A stretch of DNA of 64,000 bases. Source: Novosphingobium panipatense (GTDB lineage: Bacteria; Pseudomonadota; Alphaproteobacteria; Sphingomonadales; Sphingomonadaceae). The stretch lies in the NCBI RefSeq assembly GCF_002149965.1, contig NZ_MSQB01000007.1, positions 82,881 to 146,880 of the forward strand. The letters are read 5' to 3'. Positions within the stretch are counted from its first letter, which is position 1. The number at the start of each line of letters is the position of its first letter. Under the pieces are notes generated by a model. It was not told the DNA's origin. It saw nothing but the letters and a program-made list of their open reading frames with translations, and made no database searches. This document shows, piece by piece, positions 50,466-59,143 of the stretch. Position numbers and translations under genes: made by a program.

Positions 50466-51764
50466 TCAGCAAGACAGCAGATCTGCAACCAGCTCCGGCG
50501 CGGAGGGGAAGTAGAAATGCATGTAGCTTGCAGTGAGCGAGCCATGCCGGAAGATCCGCTCGCCCTTGCGCCCATCCGGGGTCCGGGCGAGCGCCACGGG
50601 TTCAAGGGCGGTTTCCAGCCGCGAATAGTGGAAGGTATGCCCGCGCACCGCATGGCCGGACAGTTCCGCTTCCTGCATGCCGAGGGCGACCAGTCGTTTC
50701 TGCATGGCCGCGCGGGCGGGCAGTAGGCCGAGCATCGGTGCGCGGGTGCCTGCAGCATCTTCCAGCCTTTCGCAAGCATAGAGCATGCCGCCGCACTCGG
50801 CCAGGATCGGGCGCTCGGCCAGAAAGTGCGCGCGGATCGCTTCCACCATCGCACGGTTGGCACTGAGCGCGGCGAGATGAAGCTCGGGATAGCCGCCCGG
50901 CAGCCAGAGCGCATCGCAGTCCGGCAAGGCGGCGTCGCGTAGGGGCGAGAAGAAAGCCAGCCGCGCACCCGCACTTTCCAGGAACGCGAGATTGGCCGGG
51001 TAGATGAAACCGAAGGCCTCGTCGCGGGCCACGGCTATGCGTTTTCCGGCCAGCGCTGAAGCCGCAGGGGCTTCAGAGGCGGGTTTCGGAAACGGCACAG
51101 GCTCGGGCAGCCAGAGGGCGCTTTCGGGAAGCAGCTCGGCGGCGCGGTCGATGCGGGCTTCGAGATCGGCGATCTCGCCTGCCTGCACCAGGCCGAGATG
51201 GCGTTCGGGAAGGCCCATGCCGTCGTCGCGCGGCATGGCGCCCAGCCATTGCACGCCACCCGGCATGCCGCGTTCCAGCAGCTGCGCATGGCGATCACTG
51301 CCCACACGGTTGGCAAGCACGGCGGCCAGCGTCACGTCCTTGCGGTATGTCGCCAGCCCGTGGACCAGTGCGCCGAAGGTCTGCGCCATCGACGAACCGT
51401 CCAGCACCGCCATGACCGGCAGGCCGAAGTGCCGGGCAAGGTCGGCGGAAGAGGGCGTGCCGTCGAACAGCCCCATCGCGCCTTCGACGAGGATGAGGTC
51501 GGCCTCCCGTGCCGCATCGTGCAGCAGCGCGCGGCACTGGTCCTCTCCGCACATGAACAGGTCGAGCTGATGGACCGGGGCGCCGCTGGCGACTTCGTGA
51601 ACCATGGGATCGAGGAAGTCCGGCCCGCATTTGAACACCCGCACCCGCCGTCCTGCCCGGACGTGGCGGCGGGCAAGGGCGGCCGTGGCGAGCGTCTTGC
51701 CCTGTCCCGACGAAGGCGCGGTGACGAGCAGTGCAGGGCAGGCCGTCATCGGCGTGTCCGTCAT
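50466..51764 (-). CDS. cobB: Cobyrinate a,c-diamide synthase
   Basis: This 432-residue ATP-dependent amidotransferase has an N-terminal P-loop domain (VTAPSSGQGKTLATAALARRH, KCGPDFLDPMVHEVASG, LVEGAMGLFDG) and a C-terminal class I glutamine amidotransferase domain. The nucleophile Cys is in LAECGGMLYACE (~residue 322) and the His in HTFHYS. It amidates side chains a and c of cobyrinate. It is transcribed leftward behind its own cobalamin riboswitch. ATG 51764 is chosen; the long in-frame extension upstream runs through the riboswitch and is not coding. A 17-codon upstream frame overlaps its start. Confidence 0.92.
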   Translation of the reverse strand: MTDTPMTACPALLVTAPSSGQGKTLATAALARRHVRAGRRVRVFKCGPDFLDPMVHEVASGAPVHQLDLFMCGEDQCRALLHDAAREADLILVEGAMGLFDGTPSSADLARHFGLPVMAVLDGSSMAQTFGALVHGLATYRKDVTLAAVLANRVGSDRHAQLLERGMPGGVQWLGAMPRDDGMGLPERHLGLVQAGEIADLEARIDRAAELLPESALWLPEPVPFPKPASEAPAASALAGKRIAVARDEAFGFIYPANLAFLESAGARLAFFSPLRDAALPDCDALWLPGGYPELHLAALSANRAMVEAIRAHFLAERPILAECGGMLYACERLEDAAGTRAPMLGLLPARAAMQKRLVALGMQEAELSGHAVRGHTFHYSRLETALEPVALARTPDGRKGERIFRHGSLTASYMHFYFPSAPELVADLLSC

Positions 51765-51814
51765 CGTACGGGCCGCAGATATCGCCCGGACGGGCAGGTT
51801 CCAGGATGGCGCAT
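51761..51814 (-). CDS. Possible 17-residue leader peptide coupled to cobB
   Basis: ATG 51814 follows AAGGGGGG by eight bases and reads MRHPGTCPSGRYLRPVR before a TGA that overlaps the cobB ATG (ATGA). cobB itself has no clear ribosome site, so translation could depend on this leader. The peptide sequence has no recognised signature. Supported only by position and ribosome site. Confidence 0.4.
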   Translation of the reverse strand: MRHPGTCPSGRYLRPVR

Positions 51815-51934
51815 GTTCAATTCCCCCCTTCGGTACAGACGCACGAATGTCGTCACGCGAAGGAGCCTCCCCCCACGGGAGGCATGGCCCTCGTCCGCCC
51901 GGTACATCCCGCCCGCGCGAAGGATCGACGGCGA

Positions 51935-52126
51935 GGGGCCGGTTTCCTGACTTCCCGGATCCTCGCGCCTTCCGCCGCCTTCTCGGTAAGCCGTCAGGCT
52001 CCAATGGCGTTTCGGCGGGGCGCATCCCCGGTTACAGTTGCGGGCGCAGTGCCGGCTGCCACGGACGATCTGCCGTGGTCCGGGCTTCCCGATCAAGCCC
52101 TTGCGGGCACCCCTTGCACCCGGCAC
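51935..52126 (-). promoter_or_regulatory. Cobalamin riboswitch upstream of cobB
   Basis: On the minus strand the region shows the aptamer order GGGAAGCC, then a GCCCGCAACTGTAACC core, CGCCATTGG, GAGAAGGCGG, and the B12-box-like GGAAGTCAGGAAACC. It ends about 120 bases before the leader frame and 170 before cobB. Binding of adenosylcobalamin is expected to lower cobB expression. Ends are approximate. Confidence 0.85.
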
Positions 52127-52127
52127 G

Positions 52128-52193
52128 ACTATGGAACTTCGCAGGTTCGCGCAAGCGCCTCTCATCTTGCGCCGCCGACCTCGCGGCGATAGG
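52128..52193. promoter_or_regulatory. Probable divergent promoters between the two riboswitches
   Basis: Only about 70 bp separate the two aptamers. On the plus strand TTGCGC (52167-52172) and GATAGG (52188-52193) are 15 bases apart. On the minus strand TTGCGC (complement of 52149-52154) and CATAGT (52128-52133) are also 15 apart. The -10 elements sit just before each aptamer start. Pattern-based only. Confidence 0.4.
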
Positions 52194-52197
52194 GGCG

Positions 52198-52374
52198 CTG
52201 CTGCGACAGGTTCCCCGCGAGGGGATCAAAAGGGAACTCGGGTGAAAGCCCCGGGCTGCCCCTGCAACTGTAAGCGGCGAGCCGTGCGGCCATTTCGCCA
52301 TTGGGGGTGCAAGCCTCTGAGAAGGCGGCCGAAACGGCATTGACCCGTGAGCCAGGAGACCTGCCTGCCGCAGT
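52198..52374 (+). promoter_or_regulatory. Cobalamin riboswitch upstream of btuB
   Basis: Consensus segments are present in order: AGGGAACTCGGGTGAAAGCC, GGCTGCCCCTGCAACTGTAA, CATTTCGCCATTGG, GAAGGCGGCCGAAACGGC, and the B12 box GAGCCAGGAGACCTGCC. P1 is CTGCGACAGGT against ACCTGCCTGCCGCAG. About 175 bases of expression platform follow before btuB. It should repress the whole uptake and assembly operon when cobalamin is plentiful. Confidence 0.95.
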
Positions 52375-52549
52375 CGTTCTTCGACCGGACAGGGTGAGCC
52401 GGCCGAACGGGGCATTTCCTCGCCGAGCGACAGCCATTGCCGTGCCGGTTTGCGGCGCGAAGGGGCCTGTCGCCGTCTGTCGCGGCTGCACGTCCTTCGC
52501 CTTGCATATCGGCCCGGTCGGGTTCGATCGCTGGCTTGAAGGACATGCC

Positions 52550-54484
52550 GTGAACTGCCGAATTACCACTGCCACCACTCTTGCTCTTGCCCTGACCGCC
52601 TATCCTTTCGCGGCCCAGGCCGAAGACGCCGACGACGCCTCGTCGGACCGTATCGTCGTCTCCGTGCTGCGCACCCCGGTCGCGGCCGACCGCGTGGCAG
52701 ACAGTGTGACCGTGCTGGACGAAGCGCAGATCGTCGCCGCGCAGCCCATCGCCCTTACCGATATCCTGCTGCGCACGCCCGGCATCAGCCTGTCGCGCAA
52801 CGGCGGCTACGGCACCACCACCTCGCTGCGTATCCGCGGCGCCGACGCCGGGCAGTCGGTCATGGTGATCGACGGCATGCGCCTGTCGGACGCTTCGTCC
52901 ACGGCGGGGGGCTACGGCTTTTCGACGCTCTTCGTGGACGATGCCGAACGGATCGAGATCCTGCGCGGGCCGCAGTCGATTCTCTGGGGCAGCGACGCCA
53001 TCGGCGGCGTCGTCAACGTTCGCACCCGCCGTCCGACCGAGCCGCTGGAAGGCAGCTTTGCCGTGGAAGCGGGAACCCATGACACCGTTTCCGCGCGCGC
53101 CGGTCTGGGCGGCACGTCCGAAGCGATCGACTGGCGCATCGCCGCCTCGCGCTTCACCACCGACGGCATTTCGGCCCGTTCCAACGGCACCGAGGACGAC
53201 GGTTTCCAGCGTTCCTCCGCCAGCGGCACCCTGACGTTTCGCATCATGCCGGACGTTTCGCTAGACTTGCGCGGTTACTGGTCCGATTCCCGCAACGATT
53301 TCGACGGGACCTCGGGCGATACGCGCGCTTATGGCCGGACCGAGGAATGGTCGGGCTATGCCGGGCTAAACTTCGCGCTGCTCGGCGGGAAGCTGGTGAA
53401 CCGGGTCGCCGTGCTCCAGACCGAGACCGACCGGGCAAACTACGATCCCGCGCGCTCCATCCGCCAGATCACGTTCGACGCCCACGGCCGGGTCCGCCGC
53501 TTCGAATATCAGGGCACCTACACGTTCTCGGAAGCCGTCCAGGCCGTGTTCGGGGCCGAACGCGAGGAGCAGCGCATGACCACGGCCTCGCCGTCGAACA
53601 GCGCCGCGCCCTACACGCTCACCCCGACGAAAGCCGATACCGACAGCGTCTACGGAGAGCTTCGCGTGACGCCGCTGACCGGGCTGACCCTGAACGGCGG
53701 TGCGCGTTACGACCATCAGTCGCGCTTCGGCGGCAATACGGTGTTTTCGGCAGGCGCGGTCTATACGCCCAACCAGGGGGCCACGGTGCTGCGCGCCAGC
53801 TATGACGAGGGCTTCAAGGCGCCCTCGCTCTACCAGCTTTTCAGCATGTACGGCGTGGACGATCTCAAGCCCGAAAAGGCCAAGGGCTGGGAAGTCGGTG
53901 CCGAGCAGGGCTTCGGCGAAGTGCTGCGGCTTTCGGCCACATGGTTCGAGCGCGATACCGACAATCTGATCGACTTCGCCTATTGCCCGACCAGCGGCGC
54001 CCTGCCGGACATCTGCATGGTTCCCGGCACTGCGACCTCGCGCTTCGGCTACTATGCCAACGTCAAGGCCAGCCATGCGCGAGGGCTGGAACTGGCCGCT
54101 TCGGCAAAGTGGGGCATTTTCTTCGCCGAGGGCAACTACAGCTGGATCGAGGCGGAGGACCGTACCCCGGACAGCGCCACTTATGGTCGCCAGCTCCAGC
54201 GCGTGCCGCGTCATCTGGCCAATGTCGAGGCGGGGGTGGACCTGCCGCAGGGTCTGCGCGCCAGCGTCGCCGCCCGCTATTCGGGCGAAAGCTACAATGC
54301 CGCCACCGGAACCGCCAAGCTGGACGACTATTGGCTGGTGGACTTGCGCGCGCAGTGGCAGGTCATGGAAAACCTCACTCTTCAAGGACGTATCGAAAAC
54401 GTGGGCGACGAGAAGTACGAGACCGTGAGCGGTTACGGCACGCTCGGCCGCACCGTCTATCTGGGCGTGAGGAGCCGGTTCTGA
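52550..54484 (+). CDS. btuB: TonB-dependent vitamin B12 receptor
   Basis: This 644-residue outer-membrane cobalamin transporter starts at GTG 52550 behind AAGGA. A signal peptide (NCRITTATTLALALTAYPFAAQAED), a TonB box (DRIVVSVLR), the plug (DILLRTPGISLSRNGGYG...SVMVIDGMRLSD...IEILRGPQSILWGSDAIGGVVN) and a 22-strand barrel ending in LGVRSRF follow. The upstream riboswitch and downstream cob genes make the substrate clear. The frame open upstream of the GTG crosses the riboswitch and is ignored. Confidence 0.95.
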   Translation: MNCRITTATTLALALTAYPFAAQAEDADDASSDRIVVSVLRTPVAADRVADSVTVLDEAQIVAAQPIALTDILLRTPGISLSRNGGYGTTTSLRIRGADAGQSVMVIDGMRLSDASSTAGGYGFSTLFVDDAERIEILRGPQSILWGSDAIGGVVNVRTRRPTEPLEGSFAVEAGTHDTVSARAGLGGTSEAIDWRIAASRFTTDGISARSNGTEDDGFQRSSASGTLTFRIMPDVSLDLRGYWSDSRNDFDGTSGDTRAYGRTEEWSGYAGLNFALLGGKLVNRVAVLQTETDRANYDPARSIRQITFDAHGRVRRFEYQGTYTFSEAVQAVFGAEREEQRMTTASPSNSAAPYTLTPTKADTDSVYGELRVTPLTGLTLNGGARYDHQSRFGGNTVFSAGAVYTPNQGATVLRASYDEGFKAPSLYQLFSMYGVDDLKPEKAKGWEVGAEQGFGEVLRLSATWFERDTDNLIDFAYCPTSGALPDICMVPGTATSRFGYYANVKASHARGLELAASAKWGIFFAEGNYSWIEAEDRTPDSATYGRQLQRVPRHLANVEAGVDLPQGLRASVAARYSGESYNAATGTAKLDDYWLVDLRAQWQVMENLTLQGRIENVGDEKYETVSGYGTLGRTVYLGVRSRF

Positions 54485-54891
54485 TGTTGCAGCCCGTCGA
54501 ACCCGGTCCTTCGGTGGTCGTATGCAATACCTGCCGCCATTCCGCCGAAGCCCGCGAGGATGCGGATGGGCGGCGCGGCGGCGCGGTGCTGGCGGAGGCC
54601 ATGCGCGCGGCGCAGGCAGCCGACCCGGCGCTCAGGGGCGTGGCGGTGCAGGAAATGCCCTGCCTCTTTGCCTGCCAGCGCCATTGTACGGTGGCGATCC
54701 GCGCGCCCGGCAAGCTCGGCTACGTGCTGGGCGACTTCGTGCCGGATGAGGACGCAGCCCGTGCGATCCTGGAGTATGCCGTGCGCCATGCCGCCAGCGA
54801 GCATGGGCAGGTGCCGTACCGGGAGTGGCCGCAAGGCGTGAAGGGGCATTTCATCACCCGCACCCCGCCGGAAGGCTTCGTCGCCGCATGA
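54484..54891 (+). CDS. DUF1636 protein, putative metal-binding cobalamin-locus protein
   Basis: This 135-residue protein starts within the btuB stop (TGATG). It has an N-terminal VVVCNTCRHSAEAR CxxC and a second pair of Cys in QEMPCLFACQRHCTVAIRAPGKLGYVLGDF. This pattern is that of DUF1636, a thioredoxin-fold 2Fe-2S-like family found in alphaproteobacterial cobalamin and cobW operons. It may handle cobalt or redox chemistry; the activity has not been established. It overlaps cobT by four bases. Confidence 0.85.
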   Translation: MLQPVEPGPSVVVCNTCRHSAEAREDADGRRGGAVLAEAMRAAQAADPALRGVAVQEMPCLFACQRHCTVAIRAPGKLGYVLGDFVPDEDAARAILEYAVRHAASEHGQVPYREWPQGVKGHFITRTPPEGFVAA

Positions 54892-55916
54892 TCCGCTTCG
54901 AGAACCGCGCTGCCTTCGCCGAGGCACTGGCCGATCTGCCCGAACCGGACGAGGCGGCGCTGGAGGCCGCGCGCAGCCGCCAGTCGGTGCTGACAAAGCC
55001 GGCGGGATCGCTGGGACGGCTGGAGGAGATCGCGATCTTCATGGCGGGCTGGCAGCGGCGCGAGCGCCCCCGCGCCGAGCTTGTCCGCGCGGCGATCTTC
55101 GCGGGTAACCACGGCGTCGCGGCGCGCGGCGTCAGTGCCTATCCTCCCGAAGTCACGGTGCAGATGGTCGCCAATTTCGAGGCAGGCGGCGCGGCGATCA
55201 ATGCGCTGACGGCGGCCTGCGGCGCCGACCTGCGCGTGGTTGCGCTCGAACTCGACCGTCCGACAGGCGACATCACCTGCGAACCCGCCATGAGCGAGGC
55301 GGAGTGCCTTTCCGCGCTCAATGCCGGGGCGGCGGCGGTCTCGGCGGACAGTGACCTGTTCTTCGTGGGCGAGATGGGCATCGGCAATACCACGCCCGCC
55401 GCCGCGCTCGCCGCGCAGGTCTTTGCTGGTGCGCCCGGTGATTGGGTGGGGCGCGGCACCGGGGTCGACGATGCGGGCGTGGCGCGCAAGGCCGAGGCCG
55501 TGGCGGCAGCGCTGGCGCTTCATGGCGCGCACTGCACGGACGCCTTCGAGACCCTGCGGCGCCTTGGCGGGCGCGAGATCGCGGCCATGGCCGGGGCGGT
55601 GCTGGCGGCGCGACTGCTGCGGGTGCCGGTCCTGCTCGACGGGTTCGTCGCCTGCGCGGCGGCGGCGCCGCTGCTGGCCGACAATGCCGCTTTCCTTTCG
55701 CACTGCCTGGCCGCGCACTGTTCGGCCGAGGCCGGGCATGTTCGCCTGCTGGAACGCTTCGGCCTCGATCCCCTGCTCCATCTCGGCATGAGGCTGGGCG
55801 AGGGGTCGGGCGCGGCAGTGGCGGTGCAGATCGTGCGCTCGGCACTTGCTGCGCATGACGGCATGGCGACTTTCGCCGAAGCTTCCGTGGCAGGCGCCGG
55901 GGCGGCTTCGGCGTGA
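54888..55916 (+). CDS. cobT: Nicotinate-nucleotide:dimethylbenzimidazole phosphoribosyltransferase
   Basis: This 342-residue enzyme makes alpha-ribazole phosphate for the lower ligand. Typical segments are present: RQSVLTKPAGSLGRLEEIAIFMAGWQ, AAIFAGNHGVAARGVSAYPPEVTVQMVANFEAGGAAINAL, FFVGEMGIGNTTPAAALAAQ, VPVLLDGFVACAAAAPL and LLHLGMRLGEGSGAA with the catalytic Glu. Length is normal. It is coupled by overlap to the genes on either side. Confidence 0.95.
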   Translation: MIRFENRAAFAEALADLPEPDEAALEAARSRQSVLTKPAGSLGRLEEIAIFMAGWQRRERPRAELVRAAIFAGNHGVAARGVSAYPPEVTVQMVANFEAGGAAINALTAACGADLRVVALELDRPTGDITCEPAMSEAECLSALNAGAAAVSADSDLFFVGEMGIGNTTPAAALAAQVFAGAPGDWVGRGTGVDDAGVARKAEAVAAALALHGAHCTDAFETLRRLGGREIAAMAGAVLAARLLRVPVLLDGFVACAAAAPLLADNAAFLSHCLAAHCSAEAGHVRLLERFGLDPLLHLGMRLGEGSGAAVAVQIVRSALAAHDGMATFAEASVAGAGAASA

Positions 55917-56494
55917 ACGGAATCCTTGTCCACCTGATGCGACACGGCGCGCCGCAGGAGCCTGGCCTCCTGCTGGGGCACCGGGACGACGCGCCGACCC
56001 CGGCCGGTGTGGCGCGCTGCATCACGCGGGCGGCGGGGCTGGCGTTCGACCGTATCGTCTCCTCCGATCTGCGCCGTTCGAGCATTCCCGCCGCGCAGAT
56101 CGCCGTGATCCGCAGGCAGCGCCACGATCTGGATCCGCGCTGGCGGGAAATCGACTTCGGGGCATGGGACGGGCTTGCGCCGCAACAGCTGGATCCCGCC
56201 GTCCAGGCGCGGTTCTGGGATGACCCGGAAACTTTCGCCCCGCCCGGCGGCGAGCGCTGGTCGCACCTTTGCGCGCGCGTCGGCGATGCCCTGATGCAGA
56301 TCGACCGTGCGAGCCTGATCGTCACCCACGGCGGCGCCATGCGCGCGGCGCTTTCGGTGCTGTTCGGGTTCGACCATCGGCAGGTCTGGGCCTTCGAACT
56401 GCCTTACGGCGCGCTCGTCAGCCTGCGCCTCTGGCCGGGCGAAGGGCTTCCCGCCGCGCAGATCCTGACGCTGGACAGTGGAAAGCCGGGATGA
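55913..56494 (+). CDS. Histidine phosphatase, probable alpha-ribazole phosphatase
   Basis: This 193-residue protein from GTG 55913 has the RHG motif (VHLMRHGAP), a second Arg in SSDLRRSS, acidic REIDFGAWDG and the second His in LIVTHGGAMRA. Within an assembly cluster between cobT and cobS, this phosphoglycerate-mutase-like enzyme most likely removes phosphate from alpha-ribazole phosphate (Salmonella CobC function) or from cobalamin phosphate. The symbol is left blank because cobC is used for a different gene in alphaproteobacteria. Confidence 0.85.
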   Translation: MNGILVHLMRHGAPQEPGLLLGHRDDAPTPAGVARCITRAAGLAFDRIVSSDLRRSSIPAAQIAVIRRQRHDLDPRWREIDFGAWDGLAPQQLDPAVQARFWDDPETFAPPGGERWSHLCARVGDALMQIDRASLIVTHGGAMRAALSVLFGFDHRQVWAFELPYGALVSLRLWPGEGLPAAQILTLDSGKPG

Positions 56495-57204
56495 GAGGTC
56501 TGGTCCTCGCCCTCCAGTTCCTGACGCGGCTGCCGCTCCCGGCGGTGCGGGCCGATGGGGCGGATTTTGCGAAGTCCATGCGCTGGTTTCCCGTCGCGGG
56601 CCTCGCCGTAGGCGGCGTGGTGGCCGGGGGCTGGTGGCTTGGCGGCTTTCTGGGTGACCGGTGGCTGGCGGCGCTGCTGGGCCTTGCCGCCTGGGTGGGC
56701 GTGACCGGGGCGCTCCATCTCGACGGTCTGGGCGATGTGGCCGACGGTGCCGGTGCGGCACACAAGGACAGGGCGCGGCTCTCGGCGGTCATGGCCGATC
56801 CGCACCTGGGCAGTTTCGCCGTCGTGGCGATCGGTCTGCAATTGCTGGCCAAGCTGGTGCTGCTCCATGCGCTGGAGCCGGGGCAGGTCTGGGCCCTGCT
56901 GCTGGTGGCCCCGCTCGCCCGGATCGCGCCGCTGGCCTGGACCTTGGCGCTGCCGCCGCTGCACGAAGGTCTCGGCAGCCGCTTTCGCAGCGCGGTAAAC
57001 GGGTGGCATCCGGGCCTGTGGGGCATTGTGGCGATGGCGCTCGGCCTGCTGGTCGCGCCGCCGCTGTTGGCGCTGTTCCTTGCCGTTCCCGCCTGGGGCT
57101 ACTGGCTGCACCGCAAGATAGGCGGCATTTCGGGTGACGGCCATGGCGCCGGGATCGAGGTGGTCGAAACCTTGCTGCTGCTCGCGCTGGTGATCCTGCG
57201 ATGA
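56491..57204 (+). CDS. cobS: Adenosylcobinamide-GDP ribazoletransferase
   Basis: This 237-residue inner-membrane cobalamin synthase has the N-terminal ALQFLTRLPLPAVR and the metal-binding segment HLDGLGDVADGAGAAHKDRARLSAVMADPHLGSFAVVAIGLQLLAKLVLL. Multiple membrane helices follow. The terminal HRKIGGISGDGHGAGIEVVETLLLLALVIL is the conserved end. It joins alpha-ribazole to adenosylcobinamide-GDP. It overlaps the previous and next genes by four bases each. Confidence 0.93.
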   Translation: MRGLVLALQFLTRLPLPAVRADGADFAKSMRWFPVAGLAVGGVVAGGWWLGGFLGDRWLAALLGLAAWVGVTGALHLDGLGDVADGAGAAHKDRARLSAVMADPHLGSFAVVAIGLQLLAKLVLLHALEPGQVWALLLVAPLARIAPLAWTLALPPLHEGLGSRFRSAVNGWHPGLWGIVAMALGLLVAPPLLALFLAVPAWGYWLHRKIGGISGDGHGAGIEVVETLLLLALVILR

Positions 57205-58196
57205 GCCATGCTTTCCTCTTCCACGGCGGCCGCGTGAGCGAGGCGGCACGGGCCTATGGCGGATTGCCGGAGGACTGGCTGGACCTTTCGACCGGCCTCA
57301 ACCCCAAACCTTGGCCTGCTGCCGGAGCCGGTGCGGGCGCGGTGGACTGGACGGACTTGCCCGATCCCGATGCGCTGGCCCAGCTCGAAACCGCAGCCGC
57401 GCGCCACTTCGGCGTGGCGCCGAACTTGTGCTGCGCCGTGCCCGGCAGCGAGACGGCGCTTCGTCTGCTGGCAAGGGCGCTGGACCTGCCGGGGCGCGCG
57501 CTGGTCCCGGCCTATCGCACGCACCGGGAAGCCTTCTATCCCTCCCGGCCCGCCCGCTTCGGAGAACAGCCCGGCGCGAAGGAAGTCTTCGTCCTGGCCA
57601 ATCCCAACAACCCGGACGGCGCGCTGCGCGATCCCGAGGCGATCGTCGAATGGGCGGAGCGGATCGACGCCAGCGGCGGCTTCTTGGTCGTCGACGAAGC
57701 CTTCGCCGATTGCCACCCCGAAGCTAGCGTCGCCCGCGCCGTCGCGCCGGGGCTGCGGCTGATCGTGCTGCGCTCGTTCGGGAAGTTCTTCGGCCTTGCC
57801 GGGTTGCGGCTGGGTTTCGTGCTGGGGCCGCCGGCGCTCATGATGCTGCTGCGTCAGTTGCTGGGAAGCTGGCCGGTTCATGCGGCCGCGCTCGCGCTGG
57901 GCAGGGCGGCCTATGAGGACAGCGCCTGGATCGCCCGCACACGCGCCGCGCTGCCCATTCGCGCCGAGGCGCTCGACGGCGTGCTGCGCCGTCACGGCCT
58001 TGAGCCGGTGGGAGATTGCCCGCTGTTCCGGCTCGTGACCGGCTGCGAGGGACAGGCGCTGTTCGAACGGCTGGCCCGCGCGCGCATCCTTGTCCGGCCC
58101 TTCGCGGAGTTTCCCGACTGGGTGCGCTTCGGTGTTCCCGCCGATCCGGCCGCGCTCGCCCGTCTCGATGCGGCGCTGGCCGGGGGGCGTCCATGA
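57201..58196 (+). CDS. cobC: Threonine-phosphate decarboxylase-type aminotransferase
   Basis: This 331-residue fold-type I PLP enzyme has LDLSTGLNPKPWP, the cofactor segments VPGSETALRLLARAL and LANPNNPDGALRDPEAI, Asp/Ala in VVDEAFAD, the Schiff-base Lys in LRSFGKFFGLAGLRLGF, and Arg near FVRFGVP (WVRFGVP). It makes the aminopropanol phosphate linker. Named cobC in alphaproteobacteria, equivalent to Salmonella cobD. It overlaps cobS and cobD. Confidence 0.92.
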   Translation: MSHAFLFHGGRVSEAARAYGGLPEDWLDLSTGLNPKPWPAAGAGAGAVDWTDLPDPDALAQLETAAARHFGVAPNLCCAVPGSETALRLLARALDLPGRALVPAYRTHREAFYPSRPARFGEQPGAKEVFVLANPNNPDGALRDPEAIVEWAERIDASGGFLVVDEAFADCHPEASVARAVAPGLRLIVLRSFGKFFGLAGLRLGFVLGPPALMMLLRQLLGSWPVHAAALALGRAAYEDSAWIARTRAALPIRAEALDGVLRRHGLEPVGDCPLFRLVTGCEGQALFERLARARILVRPFAEFPDWVRFGVPADPAALARLDAALAGGRP

Positions 58197-59143
58197 TCGA
58201 GCCGGTCGCCTTTGCCGCCATGGCGCTGGAAGGCGCGTTCGGCTGGCCGGGGTGGCTCTATCGGGCGATCGGCCATCCGGTGGGGCTTTTCGCGAAAGTC
58301 ATCTCCGGCTGCGAGCGCAAGCTCAATCGCGCGGACTGGTCCGACATGGCCCGGCGGCTTGCCGGGCTCGCCGCGATGCTGGGACTGATCGCGGCTGTTC
58401 TGGTCGCCATGGCATTGGTGGTCTGGCTGGTGCGCGGGACGGCCGGGAACTGGGCATGGCTCCTGCTTGCGACCCTGGCCTGGCCTGCGCTTGCGGCGCG
58501 CAGCCTGGACGATCACGTCCGCCCGCTCCTCGCCGCATTGGAGGCAGGCGATCTCGCGGAAGCGCGCCATGCGGTCGGCATGATCGTCGGCCGCGACACG
58601 GCTGGGCTCGATGCGCCCGGCGTCGTCCGCGCGGCGATCGAGAGCCTGGCCGAGAGCTTCTGCGACGGCGTGGCAGCGCCGGTGTTCTGGCTGCTGGTCG
58701 GCGGCGTGCCGGGCATCTGGGCCTACAAGGCGATCAACACGGCGGACAGCCTGATCGGCCACCCCGAGGAGCCGCTACGCGCCTATGGCTGGGCGGCGGC
58801 CCGGATCGACGATCTGGCGAATTTCGCGCCAGCAAGGCTGTCGGGCATGCTGCTTTGTATGGTGGGCGGCACCGGCGCGCGTGGAGGTTGGCGGATCATG
58901 CTGCGCGACCATGGCCGCCACGCCTCGCCCAACGCCGGATGGCCCGAGGCGGCGATGGCGGGGGTGCTGGGCGTGCGGCTCGCCGGACCGATCCTCTACG
59001 ACGGGGTGCTTGCCCCCAAGCCCTGGATCGGGGAGGAGGGCGCCGTTGCAGGCGCGGCGGATTTGCGGCGGGCGCTGGCGGTCTATCGCCGGGCCTGCGT
59101 CTTTCTCGCCCTGATAGTGCTGGGAGTAGCATGGCTGGTTTGA
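58193..59143 (+). CDS. cobD: Adenosylcobinamide-phosphate synthase
   Basis: This 316-residue membrane protein equals CbiB. It has PVGLFAKVISGCERKLNR, LDDHVRPLLAALEAGDLAEARHAVGMIVGRDTAGLD, ESLAESFCDGVAAPVFWLLVGGVPGIWAYKAINTADSLIGHPEE and the C-terminal SPNAGWPEAAMAGVLGVRLAGP. It attaches the aminopropanol linker to cobyric acid. The start overlaps cobC; the end overlaps cobQ by 13 bases. Confidence 0.94.
   Translation: MIEPVAFAAMALEGAFGWPGWLYRAIGHPVGLFAKVISGCERKLNRADWSDMARRLAGLAAMLGLIAAVLVAMALVVWLVRGTAGNWAWLLLATLAWPALAARSLDDHVRPLLAALEAGDLAEARHAVGMIVGRDTAGLDAPGVVRAAIESLAESFCDGVAAPVFWLLVGGVPGIWAYKAINTADSLIGHPEEPLRAYGWAAARIDDLANFAPARLSGMLLCMVGGTGARGGWRIMLRDHGRHASPNAGWPEAAMAGVLGVRLAGPILYDGVLAPKPWIGEEGAVAGAADLRRALAVYRRACVFLALIVLGVAWLV

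Noticed and set aside
51765..52025. N-terminal extension of cobB
   Set aside because: It would run through the riboswitch and has no similarity to the CobB N-terminus.
52301..52549. N-terminal extension of btuB
   Set aside because: It lies in the riboswitch and leader; the GTG at 52550 yields a proper signal peptide and ribosome site.
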